From NCBI GenBank assembly GCA_964420455.1, contig CAYQTO010000006.1:1-58006 (forward strand): a stretch of DNA of 58,006 nucleotides, read 5' to 3'. Within the stretch, counting starts at the first letter, position 1. Each line of letters opens with the position of its first letter. Positions 42,332 through 49,404 of this stretch are shown here, piece by piece. The DNA comes from CAYQTO01 sp964420455 (GTDB taxonomy: Bacteria > Sumerlaeota > Sumerlaeia > SLMS01). The position numbers and the translations under genes were made by a program. The notes beneath the pieces are model-generated. The model had not been told where the DNA came from. It searched no databases and saw only the letters and a program-made list of their open reading frames with translations.

Positions 42332-43285
42332 TCAGCCCTTCACCGCGCCGAGCTGGATCCCCTTGATGAGTTGTTTTTGAAGGGCGACGAAGAGAATCAC
42401 CAGCGGAAGGATGCTCATGACCGTTGCCGCGAGGATGAACTCGGTCTGGCGGCCGTAGGTGGTATCCAGGTTGAGGAGACCGATCGGGAGGGTGAAGAGG
42501 TGGCCGCGCTTGAGCATCACCAGCGGCCAGAAGAAGGACTGGAAGGCGCCGAGCATGGTGAAGATCGCGAGCGCGACCATCCCCGCCTTCGTCAGTGGCA
42601 GGATCACCTCCCAGAAGGTTTGCCAGTGGCTGGCACCGTCTATACGCGCCGCCTCGTCGATCGAGGGCGGGATCGTGAGCATGAACTGGCGCAGCAGAAA
42701 CGTGCCGAAGGCCGTGAACGCCGCCGGCAGGATCAGCCCCCGGTAGGTGTCCACAAAGCCGAAGAGGATCATCAGCTGGAAGTTGGGGATCATCAGGACG
42801 ACCCCGGGAATCATCATGGTGGCGAGGTAGAGGAAGAAGACCTTGTCGCGGCCGGGCCACGCCATGCGGGCGAAGGCGTAGGCGGCCATGGCGCTCGTCA
42901 GCACCTGCAGAAACGTGATCGCCGCCGAGGTGAAGAACGAGTTGAAGTACCAGCGGAGGAAGTCGATGTTAAGGAACTCGCCGGTGTAGCGGTCCTCCTC
43001 GAGCCCGAGAACGATGAGGTAATTGTCGAATTCCGTCTCGAAGGCGTAGGGGTTGTTGTCCGGGCTTGGGGCCTCCTCCGCAAAGGCGGCGGGCTTCCAT
43101 CGCTCGGGGACGAAGCCGGGATTCTCCACCTCCTGGCGCGTCTTGAAACTCCCGAGAACCATCCAGACAAAAGGCAGCGCCGTCAGGAACGCGGCGGCGC
43201 ACAGGCCCAGATAGAGCACCGCCCAGCGCACCGCCCCCAGCACCGGGTTTTCTTCCCTCACGGGGACATCCCTAGTACGTGACAT
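42332..43285 (-). CDS. Carbohydrate ABC transporter permease (MalG type)
   Basis: A 317-residue inner-membrane permease of a CUT1-type sugar importer. It has six helices and the cytoplasmic EAA loop PPSIDEAARIDGASHWQTFW, which docks the ATPase. A hydrophilic stretch between helix 1 and helix 2 (about 50-105) is somewhat longer than usual. It overlaps the MalF-type gene by 14 bases. No binding protein or ATPase gene is adjacent. R-I-D in the EAA loop is written CGT-ATA-GAC, an iterated motif. Confidence 0.9.
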   Translation of the reverse strand: MSRTRDVPVREENPVLGAVRWAVLYLGLCAAAFLTALPFVWMVLGSFKTRQEVENPGFVPERWKPAAFAEEAPSPDNNPYAFETEFDNYLIVLGLEEDRYTGEFLNIDFLRWYFNSFFTSAAITFLQVLTSAMAAYAFARMAWPGRDKVFFLYLATMMIPGVVLMIPNFQLMILFGFVDTYRGLILPAAFTAFGTFLLRQFMLTIPPSIDEAARIDGASHWQTFWEVILPLTKAGMVALAIFTMLGAFQSFFWPLVMLKRGHLFTLPIGLLNLDTTYGRQTEFILAATVMSILPLVILFVALQKQLIKGIQLGAVKG

Positions 43286-44705
43286 AGCGGTTGCCGAACC
43301 TCCAGTTCAGCGCCGTCAGAACGAACACCATCAGGAAAAGCACCCAGGCGATCCCCGACGCGTAGCCGAGCGAGAGTTCCTCGAAGGCTTTCTCGTAGAC
43401 GTAGTAGGCGAGCGTCTTGGTGCTGCCGGCGGGACCGCCCTGGGTCATCACCCGCGCCTGTTCAAACCCACCCTGCAACCCGAGGATCGTGCTCATGATC
43501 ACGATGAAGAACGTCGTCGGGGCCAGCTGGGGCCACGTCACGTTCCAGAACAGCTGCACCTTGTTCGCCCCGTCTATACGACCCGCCTCGTAGAGCTCCC
43601 CGGGGATGTTCGACAGGCCGGCGAGGTACAGGAGCATGTTCTGCCCCCCGACGGCGATCCAGAAACCCATCAGCATGAGGGCGGGCTTGGCCCAGTCCGG
43701 GTCCGACAGCCAGGTGGGTGGCTCCGCCGCGATGCCGGCCATGCCGAAGATCACCCGGAGCCCCTCGTTCAGCGGCCCGAAGGTCGGGTTGAAGAGCTGC
43801 TTCCAAAGCAACATCACGGCAATGCCCGCCGTGAAGGTCGGGATATAGAACAGGGTGCGGAACGCGGTGACACCCCCCACCAGACCCAACGCTGCGATAC
43901 CCCAGAAAGTGACCCACAACACCGCGTAGTCCGGCTCGACAAAGAACCACAGGACATACCCGCCAATCGCCCCGACGGCGAGCGGCAACGTCGCATAGAT
44001 GGTCGTCCGGCGCATGGAGGCCTTCCGCAGCAGCGGCTCCGACAAGAGCAGCGCCAAGGCCAGCGACCCCGCAATCGTCACCGGTATGGCCACCATCAGG
44101 TACATCGTGTTGTAGAGATAGAAGTAGAAGTTCGCGTCGAGGGGTTCCCACCGCGCAAGGGTCGGCCCCCACAGCAGAAAGATGCCACCCATCCCGGCGG
44201 TGAACAGCGCGGGCCCGACGACGCCGCGCCCGGCAAAAGCGCGCTCGTCATTCGTCACCATGAAGAACGCCCAGAACAGCATCATGACGCCGAGGAGCGC
44301 GGCGCCCACACTGGCGAACTGGGCAAAGGCCCCGATGACCAGCAACGATGCCATGCCCACCAGCAGCCACCCGCCCAGTCGCAGCCCATGGACGTTGCGG
44401 CCCATGTCCATCATCGTCTGGACGATGCCCGCGCCCAGAAGCGTCCATGCCCCCAGGAATCCGGAAATCCACACGAGCCCTCCCGACGGCTCCACATCGG
44501 GAATCGGGCGAAAGCCGATCAGCTGCCACACATTGTCCAGCCCCACAAACTCGAGACCCACCGCCGGCTTGAGGCTCCAATTCGTCAGCAACAGAACGAT
44601 CGAGGCCAGGACCGGAAAGGAAACGAAGAGAAAGAAGCCGATGAAGTTGGGCGCGAGAAAGCCGAGCGCGGCGAGGGTCTCGCGTTGATGGCGGCTGCGG
44701 GCCAT
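43272..44705 (-). CDS. Carbohydrate ABC transporter permease (MalF type) with extra membrane segments
   Basis: A 477-residue permease, far longer than the roughly 300 residues usual for this family. The start (LAAL-GFLAPNFIGFFLFVSFPVL) and FVGLDNVWQL are typical of MalF-type proteins, and the EAA loop ELYEAGRIDGANKVQLFWN is intact. Two hydrophobic insertions break the standard plan: about residues 78-175, with three to four helices, and about 228-285, with two to three helices, before the usual TLFYIPTFTAGIAVMLLW. It is the first gene of the permease pair. The extra segments could bind the substrate or replace a missing soluble receptor. Confidence 0.85.
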   Translation of the reverse strand: MARSRHQRETLAALGFLAPNFIGFFLFVSFPVLASIVLLLTNWSLKPAVGLEFVGLDNVWQLIGFRPIPDVEPSGGLVWISGFLGAWTLLGAGIVQTMMDMGRNVHGLRLGGWLLVGMASLLVIGAFAQFASVGAALLGVMMLFWAFFMVTNDERAFAGRGVVGPALFTAGMGGIFLLWGPTLARWEPLDANFYFYLYNTMYLMVAIPVTIAGSLALALLLSEPLLRKASMRRTTIYATLPLAVGAIGGYVLWFFVEPDYAVLWVTFWGIAALGLVGGVTAFRTLFYIPTFTAGIAVMLLWKQLFNPTFGPLNEGLRVIFGMAGIAAEPPTWLSDPDWAKPALMLMGFWIAVGGQNMLLYLAGLSNIPGELYEAGRIDGANKVQLFWNVTWPQLAPTTFFIVIMSTILGLQGGFEQARVMTQGGPAGSTKTLAYYVYEKAFEELSLGYASGIAWVLFLMVFVLTALNWRFGNRYVTY

Positions 44706-44815
44706 GGAACTTCCGGGAGGAGGGCTCGGGGAATCAAGGTCCCCGGTGGAGGCGTCGTAACCCTTCCAACAAGAGCCTCAACCGGGGATTCCGCAACCGG
44801 GAATTTGAACCGATG

Positions 44816-45328
44816 CTAGAGCCGCGAGGCCCACCGGGCGAAGGCGGCCTTGCCTGTCCCCACCTCGTCCCTCTTTCGCGCCTCGATGAAGTCGGCAATG
44901 TCCACAATCGCATCGAGGGAATCCGCCGAGCGGCCATCACCATTCACATCGTTGGCAAGGCTGTTGGTGCTCTGCGGCTCCATGCCGAGCAGCGCGTTGA
45001 GCACCTGGCGGGTGGGTGGCCGGCCGGGAAGCCGGTTCGCGTTGATCTCGTCGATGTTCGATGTTCCGTCGCCGTCGGAGTCCAACTGCTCGATCGACGC
45101 CCAGTCCGGCGGGAAGCTGGAAATCACATTGGCCGCCACGTCCAACCCGTAGGCATTCCTGGCGCCCCCTCCGCCACCGCTGATGTGGCAGATCTGGCAA
45201 TTACCCTCCGTCGGCGCGACATAGTCCGGGTAGGTACTTTGAAAATCGCCCAGGTAGAAGGGGTGGGCAGCCCCAAGGCCTGGAAGGGCCATGACAGCCC
45301 CAACCGCAAGAGACTTAAGCAGGCACAC
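44816..45328 (-). CDS. Exported CxxCH protein with calcium loops and dockerin-like tail
   Basis: A 170-residue exported protein. I place the start at GTG 45328, 14 bases inside the prmA 3' end, with a GGGGGG nine bases upstream; the signal peptide then covers residues 1-21. A single heme c-type motif C44-Q-I-C47-H48 lies in EGNCQICHISGG. The motif is followed by a thrombospondin-3-like loop DSDGDGTSNIDE (about 83-94) and a dockerin-like module (DVNGDGRSADSLDAIVDIADF, read in two parts, about 127-147). No second heme or Met ligand is clear. It may be an extracellular electron-transfer or scaffold-bound protein; the function is unknown. Confidence 0.7.
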   Translation of the reverse strand: MCLLKSLAVGAVMALPGLGAAHPFYLGDFQSTYPDYVAPTEGNCQICHISGGGGGARNAYGLDVAANVISSFPPDWASIEQLDSDGDGTSNIDEINANRLPGRPPTRQVLNALLGMEPQSTNSLANDVNGDGRSADSLDAIVDIADFIEARKRDEVGTGKAAFARWASRL

Positions 45329-46244
45329 AGACAAAAGCCCCCCATTCGTTGCACTCGTATCGTTCTTCCACATTGAATCCCGTCTCCTTCAAGAAACTGG
45401 TCACTATGTCTGCTTCACCGAGCAGGAACCCGGAGAGAATCAGCCGCACGCCACACAACCGCAAGGCTTTCCCCAGCGGCTCGAAACGCTCGCGGAGCAT
45501 GTTGCACACCATCAGGTTGTGCGCGGGGAAATCCCGGGACTTGCCCTCGTTCAACGCCTCCGGCACTTCGCCGGTAACGACAAGTGTGAGACGGTCCTCC
45601 GCCCCATTGAGTTCCGCATTCAGCCGAAAGTTCTCCTCCGCCTCGGGGTCGATCTCCATGGCGAGGACAGCCCGTGCCCCCAGCCGGAGCGCCGCAAACC
45701 CCAGGATTCCCGAGCCCGCGCCCACATCCAACAACACGGTGTCGGGGCCCACCTGATCCTCCAGAATCCGAAGACAAAGGCGCGTCGTTTCGTGGGTTCC
45801 CGTGCCGAAGGCCATTCCCGGATCGATCCGGACAACAAACGCGTCCGGGGGGGCATCCGGCGGCAGCTGCGCATCCCAGGGCGGCCCGACGAAGGTACGG
45901 GCGCCTGCCCGCAGCAAACGAAAGTGGCGGCGCCATTCCGCGTTCCAGTCCGTCGCCGGCAGGAACTCCGCCGCCGCGGTGGCCGAGCCGCTGCCAAAGG
46001 CTCGCTCCGCCAGCGCACCAAGCCGCGCCGCCGCCGCCGTCAACTCGGGCTCCGTGGTCTCCCGGGGGAGCACAAACCTTACCTCGCGGGGCGCGGAATC
46101 CGACGCCTCCGCCGCCGCGTATCCTTCGTCAATACCCACGTATCCGATCTCGAGGAGCGCCATCGCACAAAAAACTTCCCAGCGGTCGGCGGGGGGCAGG
46201 TGCTGAAGCCTCAGGACCAGCGATGGCCATTCGGTGACGTCCAT
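45315..46244 (-). CDS. prmA: Ribosomal protein L11 methyltransferase-like
   Basis: A 309-residue class I SAM methyltransferase. The order is an N-terminal substrate-recognition domain (about 1-115), then the hallmark PGMAFGTGTHETTRLCL and the SAM loop LLDVGAGSGILG, followed by LAMEIDPEA and HNLMVCNML in place of the usual N-I-L-A-x-x-L motif IV. It trimethylates ribosomal protein L11 in other bacteria. The divergent motif IV weakens the substrate assignment slightly. The start is ATG 46244, divergent from glgA. Confidence 0.87.
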   Translation of the reverse strand: MDVTEWPSLVLRLQHLPPADRWEVFCAMALLEIGYVGIDEGYAAAEASDSAPREVRFVLPRETTEPELTAAAARLGALAERAFGSGSATAAAEFLPATDWNAEWRRHFRLLRAGARTFVGPPWDAQLPPDAPPDAFVVRIDPGMAFGTGTHETTRLCLRILEDQVGPDTVLLDVGAGSGILGFAALRLGARAVLAMEIDPEAEENFRLNAELNGAEDRLTLVVTGEVPEALNEGKSRDFPAHNLMVCNMLRERFEPLGKALRLCGVRLILSGFLLGEADIVTSFLKETGFNVEERYECNEWGAFVCVPA

Positions 46245-46400
46245 GGAGGAAAAGGTGACGCCGTGGCGGTGACTGCCGCAACGGAGGAATGTTGCCCCCA
46301 CCGGCCATTCCGCCACCCAATTGATTCTTGACGCCAGTGGCACTCGGGCGGACCCGTTTGGACCGAAGCACCCTTGTACGAAAACCCAACGGAAATCACC

Positions 46401-47885
46401 ATGAATCAACCCTTGAAGGTTCTCTTCATCGCTTCCGAAGCCTCCCCCTTCTGCAAGACCGGAGGGCTCGCGGATGTCATGGGCGCGCTGCCCCGCGTCC
46501 TCCGCGACCGCGGCCACGACGTCCGCCTCCTCCTTCCCCGCTACGAGGACATCGACCAGTCCCGCTTCCGCTTCCTCCCCCTCATGCCCGAACTCGTCGC
46601 CCAGTACGCCGACCGCCGCTTCGTCGGATCGGTCCTGCGCTGCAACTTTCCCAAGTCCGACATGCCGGTCTACTTCCTCGACGAGCCCATCCTCTTCGGC
46701 CGGCCCGGCATCTATGGCGACGGGCGCTTCGATTTCCCCGACAACCACGTCCGTTTCGCCGTCTTCAACCTGGCCGCCCTCTGGATGCTCAAGGGCCTCG
46801 ACTGGCAGCCCGACATCATCCACTGCAACGACTGGCAGACGGGCCTTGTGCCCGCCCTCCTCCGCCACCACCCGGTCATCTCCGCCGACCCCTTCTGGTC
46901 CTCCATCAAGACCGTCTTTTCCATCCACAACCTCGCCTATCAGGGAAACTTCGACAAGTACCTCATCCCCGCCGTTGGCCTTCCCTGGGATGTCTTCACC
47001 CACGACGGCCTCGAGTTCTACAACAAGGCCTCGTTCATGAAGTCGGCCCTCGTGTACTCGGACAAGTTGCACGCGGTCTCCCCGACCTACGCCGAGGAAA
47101 TACAGGTCGACGGCCAGGGCGCCGGCATGGAGGGCACCCTCCGCGGCCGTGCCAATGATCTTCACGGCATCCTCAACGGCATCGACCAGGAGGAGTGGGA
47201 CCCGGGCACCGACGTCCATCTGGCCGCGAACTACGGACCATCGGGACTCGACGGCAAGGCGGCCTGCACCCGCGCCCTCCGCGAACGCTTCGCCCTCCCC
47301 GACACCCCGGAAAAGCCCCTCATCGTCAGCGTCAGCCGCATGGTCGCCGCCAAGGGCTTCGACCTCATCAGCGATGCCCTCGAGCGCCTTCTCGAACTCG
47401 ATGCCCAGTTCGCCTTCCTCGGCAGCGGAGACCCGCTGCTGGAACGCGCCCTGACCGAAGCGGCCGCGGCCGCCCCCGACCGCCTCGCCGTCACCATCGG
47501 CTACGACGTCCCCCTCAGCCACCAGATGGTCGCCGGCGGCGACATCTTCCTCATGCCGAGCTACTACGAGCCCTGTGGGCTCACGCAAATGTACGCCATG
47601 CGCTATGGGACCGTGCCTGTGGTCCGGCGCACCGGCGGCCTCGCCGACAGTGTCGACACCATCACCCCCGGCAGCCTCCGCGACCACCGCGGCACCGGCT
47701 TCGCCTTCGAACCCTACGCGCCCGAGGCCCTCATCGAAACCCTCCGCGAGGCCATCGCCCTGCGATCCTCCGACAAGGCCACCTGGCGCGAAATCCAGCA
47801 CCGCGCCATGGCCCGCGACTTCAGCTGGGACCAGTCCGCCGCCAGCTATGAGCAGCTTTATCAGGCCCTAACCGCTGCCACCTAA
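46401..47885 (+). CDS. glgA: Glycogen (starch) synthase, ADP-glucose type
   Basis: A 494-residue GT5 enzyme that elongates alpha-1,4-glucan from ADP-glucose. The N-terminal donor loop KTGGLADV (residues 19-26) is canonical; IIHCNDWQTGLVP, SIHNLAYQGNF and the C-terminal PSYYEPCGLTQMYAMRYG with the E-x7-E type catalytic region and RRTGGLADSVDT are all present. The start is ATG 46401. It is not in a glycogen operon here; a hairpin and the pyrophosphatase gene follow. Pyrophosphatase would pull ADP-glucose synthesis forward, but co-transcription is uncertain. Confidence 0.96.
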   Translation: MNQPLKVLFIASEASPFCKTGGLADVMGALPRVLRDRGHDVRLLLPRYEDIDQSRFRFLPLMPELVAQYADRRFVGSVLRCNFPKSDMPVYFLDEPILFGRPGIYGDGRFDFPDNHVRFAVFNLAALWMLKGLDWQPDIIHCNDWQTGLVPALLRHHPVISADPFWSSIKTVFSIHNLAYQGNFDKYLIPAVGLPWDVFTHDGLEFYNKASFMKSALVYSDKLHAVSPTYAEEIQVDGQGAGMEGTLRGRANDLHGILNGIDQEEWDPGTDVHLAANYGPSGLDGKAACTRALRERFALPDTPEKPLIVSVSRMVAAKGFDLISDALERLLELDAQFAFLGSGDPLLERALTEAAAAAPDRLAVTIGYDVPLSHQMVAGGDIFLMPSYYEPCGLTQMYAMRYGTVPVVRRTGGLADSVDTITPGSLRDHRGTGFAFEPYAPEALIETLREAIALRSSDKATWREIQHRAMARDFSWDQSAASYEQLYQALTAAT

Positions 47886-47900
47886 CCTTTCCTTGCCGGG

Positions 47901-47927
47901 AGGAGGACGGCTCCCTACCGTCCTCCT
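47901..47927 (+). terminator. Hairpin between glgA and ppa
   Basis: A perfect 10-bp stem AGGAGGACGG / CCGTCCTCCT with loop CTCCCTA, 16 bases after the glgA stop. It has no T tract, so it may be a weak terminator or an RNA-stabilising hairpin. Confidence 0.45.
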
Positions 47928-47961
47928 CTCCCGATTCCCGAGCCTCAAGGACCCCCCGCCC

Positions 47962-48510
47962 ATGCACCCCCTTCACGACCTCGCTCCGGGCCCCAACCCG
48001 CCCTTCGAGATCAACGTCGTCGTCGAAATCCCCAAGGGCTCGCGCAACAAATACGAACTCGACAAGGAGACCGGCCTCTACCGCCTCGACCGAACCCTCT
48101 ACTCGCCCATGATCTATCCTGGTGACTACGGCCTCATCCCCCAGACCCATTACGACGACGGCGACCCCCTCGACGTCCTCATCCTTGGCAACGAGCCCAC
48201 CTTCACCGGCTGCATCGTCGAGGGCCGCCCCATCGGCATCTTCCGCATGCTCGACAAGGGCGACCACGACGACAAGATCCTCGCCGTCCCGGTCAAGAAT
48301 CCCTACTTCCGCAATTTCCACGATCTCATCGACGTTCCTCCCCACTTCCTCGAGGAGGTTGCCCACTTCTTTACTGTCTATAAGGACCTCGAGGGTTCCC
48401 GGACCCAGCCCCTCGGCTGGGAGTCCGTGGAGGTCGCCCGCAAGCAGATCAAGCACGCCGTGTCGCACTATCGCGAGCAGCGCCACCGCGAGGCCCTTAC
48501 GGGCTCCTGA
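47962..48510 (+). CDS. ppa: Inorganic pyrophosphatase (family I)
   Basis: A 182-residue soluble pyrophosphatase that hydrolyses PPi with Mg2+. The signature DDGDPLDVLIL contains the three metal-binding Asp residues; PKGSRNKYELDKETGLYRLDR and YPGDYGLIPQT are classic. The start is ATG 47962 with AAGGA about ten bases upstream. Its 3' end overlaps the convergent ABC ATPase gene by 14 bases. Confidence 0.97.
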   Translation: MHPLHDLAPGPNPPFEINVVVEIPKGSRNKYELDKETGLYRLDRTLYSPMIYPGDYGLIPQTHYDDGDPLDVLILGNEPTFTGCIVEGRPIGIFRMLDKGDHDDKILAVPVKNPYFRNFHDLIDVPPHFLEEVAHFFTVYKDLEGSRTQPLGWESVEVARKQIKHAVSHYREQRHREALTGS

Positions 48511-49399
48511 GCGCTTCCAACGGCCGGACCCCGGCCTCCATCAGCATCCACAGATAGGCGTCCTGGAGCGTTGGCTCGACGCCTTGCGGCGCCGCGCCAG
48601 GAGGCTCCGCCGCCACCACACGCCGCCACTGCCGCCCATCGCGGATCACTGGTTCCCCTAGAGCCACCTCCTCCGCACCGGCATCCCCCTCGCCGGTCGC
48701 CACGGGAACTTCCCACGCACGCCCCCGCGCCCCCTCGATCATCTCCCCCGCCGTTCCCACAAAGCCCAGCCTCCCCCCGCCCAGCACACCCAACAGGTCG
48801 CAGCACCGTTCGACATCGCTCACGATGTGCGTGCTGAGGATCACCACGCGGGTTCGTGAAAACTCCAACAGGTAGTTGCGAAAGAGGACGCGCTCGACGG
48901 GGTCGAGACCGGCCGTCGGCTCGTCGAGCAGGATCAGCCCGGGGTCGTGCAGGAGCGTTGCCGCAAGGCCGAGCCGCTGCTTCATCCCCCGTGAGTACTC
49001 CGCCGCGTAGCGGTCCGCCGCCTCTGCGAGGTTCATGCGCTCGAGCAGGTCGTCTATACGCTTGGCGAGGCCGCGCAGAGGGAGCCCAAGGAGGGCGGCG
49101 GCGGTGCGCAGGACCTCGCGGCCGGTCGTGTTGGGGAGGAACTCCACTGCCTGGGGCAGGTACCCCAGCCGCCGCATCCATGTGCGCGGGCGGCTCCGCA
49201 CGTCGATGCCATCGAAGACGACCGTTCCGCTCTCGAAGTCGAGCTGGCCCGCGAGGATTTCGAGAAGCGTGGACTTGCCAGCGCCGTTCGGCCCGAGCAG
49301 TCCGAAGACGCCCGGGCCGAGAGTCAGGTCAAAGTCCTCGAGCGCACGCTTGCCATTGGGGTACGTCTTGGCAAGTCCCTGCGCCTTGAGTTCGGCCAT
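48497..49399 (-). CDS. ABC transporter ATP-binding protein
   Basis: A 300-residue ATPase of the ABC-2 exporter group. Walker A is GPNGAGKSTLL, the Q-loop lies in LGYLPQAVEF, the signature is YSRGMKQRLGLA, Walker B is LILLDEPTAGLD and the switch His is in LSTHIV. A C-terminal extension of about 85 residues ends with QDAYLWMLM. No permease gene is next to it; it is followed by a convergent gene and preceded by a TPR protein gene five bases away, possibly in one operon. K-R-I-D-D uses the iterated motif with Ile ATA. Confidence 0.9.
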   Translation of the reverse strand: MAELKAQGLAKTYPNGKRALEDFDLTLGPGVFGLLGPNGAGKSTLLEILAGQLDFESGTVVFDGIDVRSRPRTWMRRLGYLPQAVEFLPNTTGREVLRTAAALLGLPLRGLAKRIDDLLERMNLAEAADRYAAEYSRGMKQRLGLAATLLHDPGLILLDEPTAGLDPVERVLFRNYLLEFSRTRVVILSTHIVSDVERCCDLLGVLGGGRLGFVGTAGEMIEGARGRAWEVPVATGEGDAGAEEVALGEPVIRDGRQWRRVVAAEPPGAAPQGVEPTLQDAYLWMLMEAGVRPLEALRSP

Positions 49400-49404
49400 G
49401 GACG

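Larger units (their letters stand above)
319..49060. repeat. Highly iterated dispersed 9-mer GTCTATACG / CGTATAGAC
   Basis: Exact GTCTATACG on the plus strand starts at 319, 5633, 9175, 25737, 33225, 34146, 36527, 39414, 41133, 42638, 43572 and 49052. Exact CGTATAGAC starts at 13879, 27369, 33633, 38724 and 40604. The 8-base core alone is at 10545 (complement), 21140 and 40743 (complement). All 20 lie inside genes. In the coding strand they read V-Y-T (12), R-I-D with Ile ATA (5), Y-R-Q with Arg AGA (2) or S-I-R (1). One-mismatch copies such as GACTATACG or GGCTATACG are also frequent. Assignment as an iterated genome motif is inferred from counts. Confidence 0.7.

Noticed and set aside
41409..42860. 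A long N-terminal extension of purU to 42860
   Set aside because: The extension overlaps the MalG-type permease in another frame, and ATG 42260 gives a protein of normal PurU length.
319..49060. Interpretation of the repeated 9-mer as transposon ends or recombination scars
   Set aside because: Copies lie in frame inside conserved domains of unrelated genes without flanking direct or inverted repeats, so insertion is not a plausible source.
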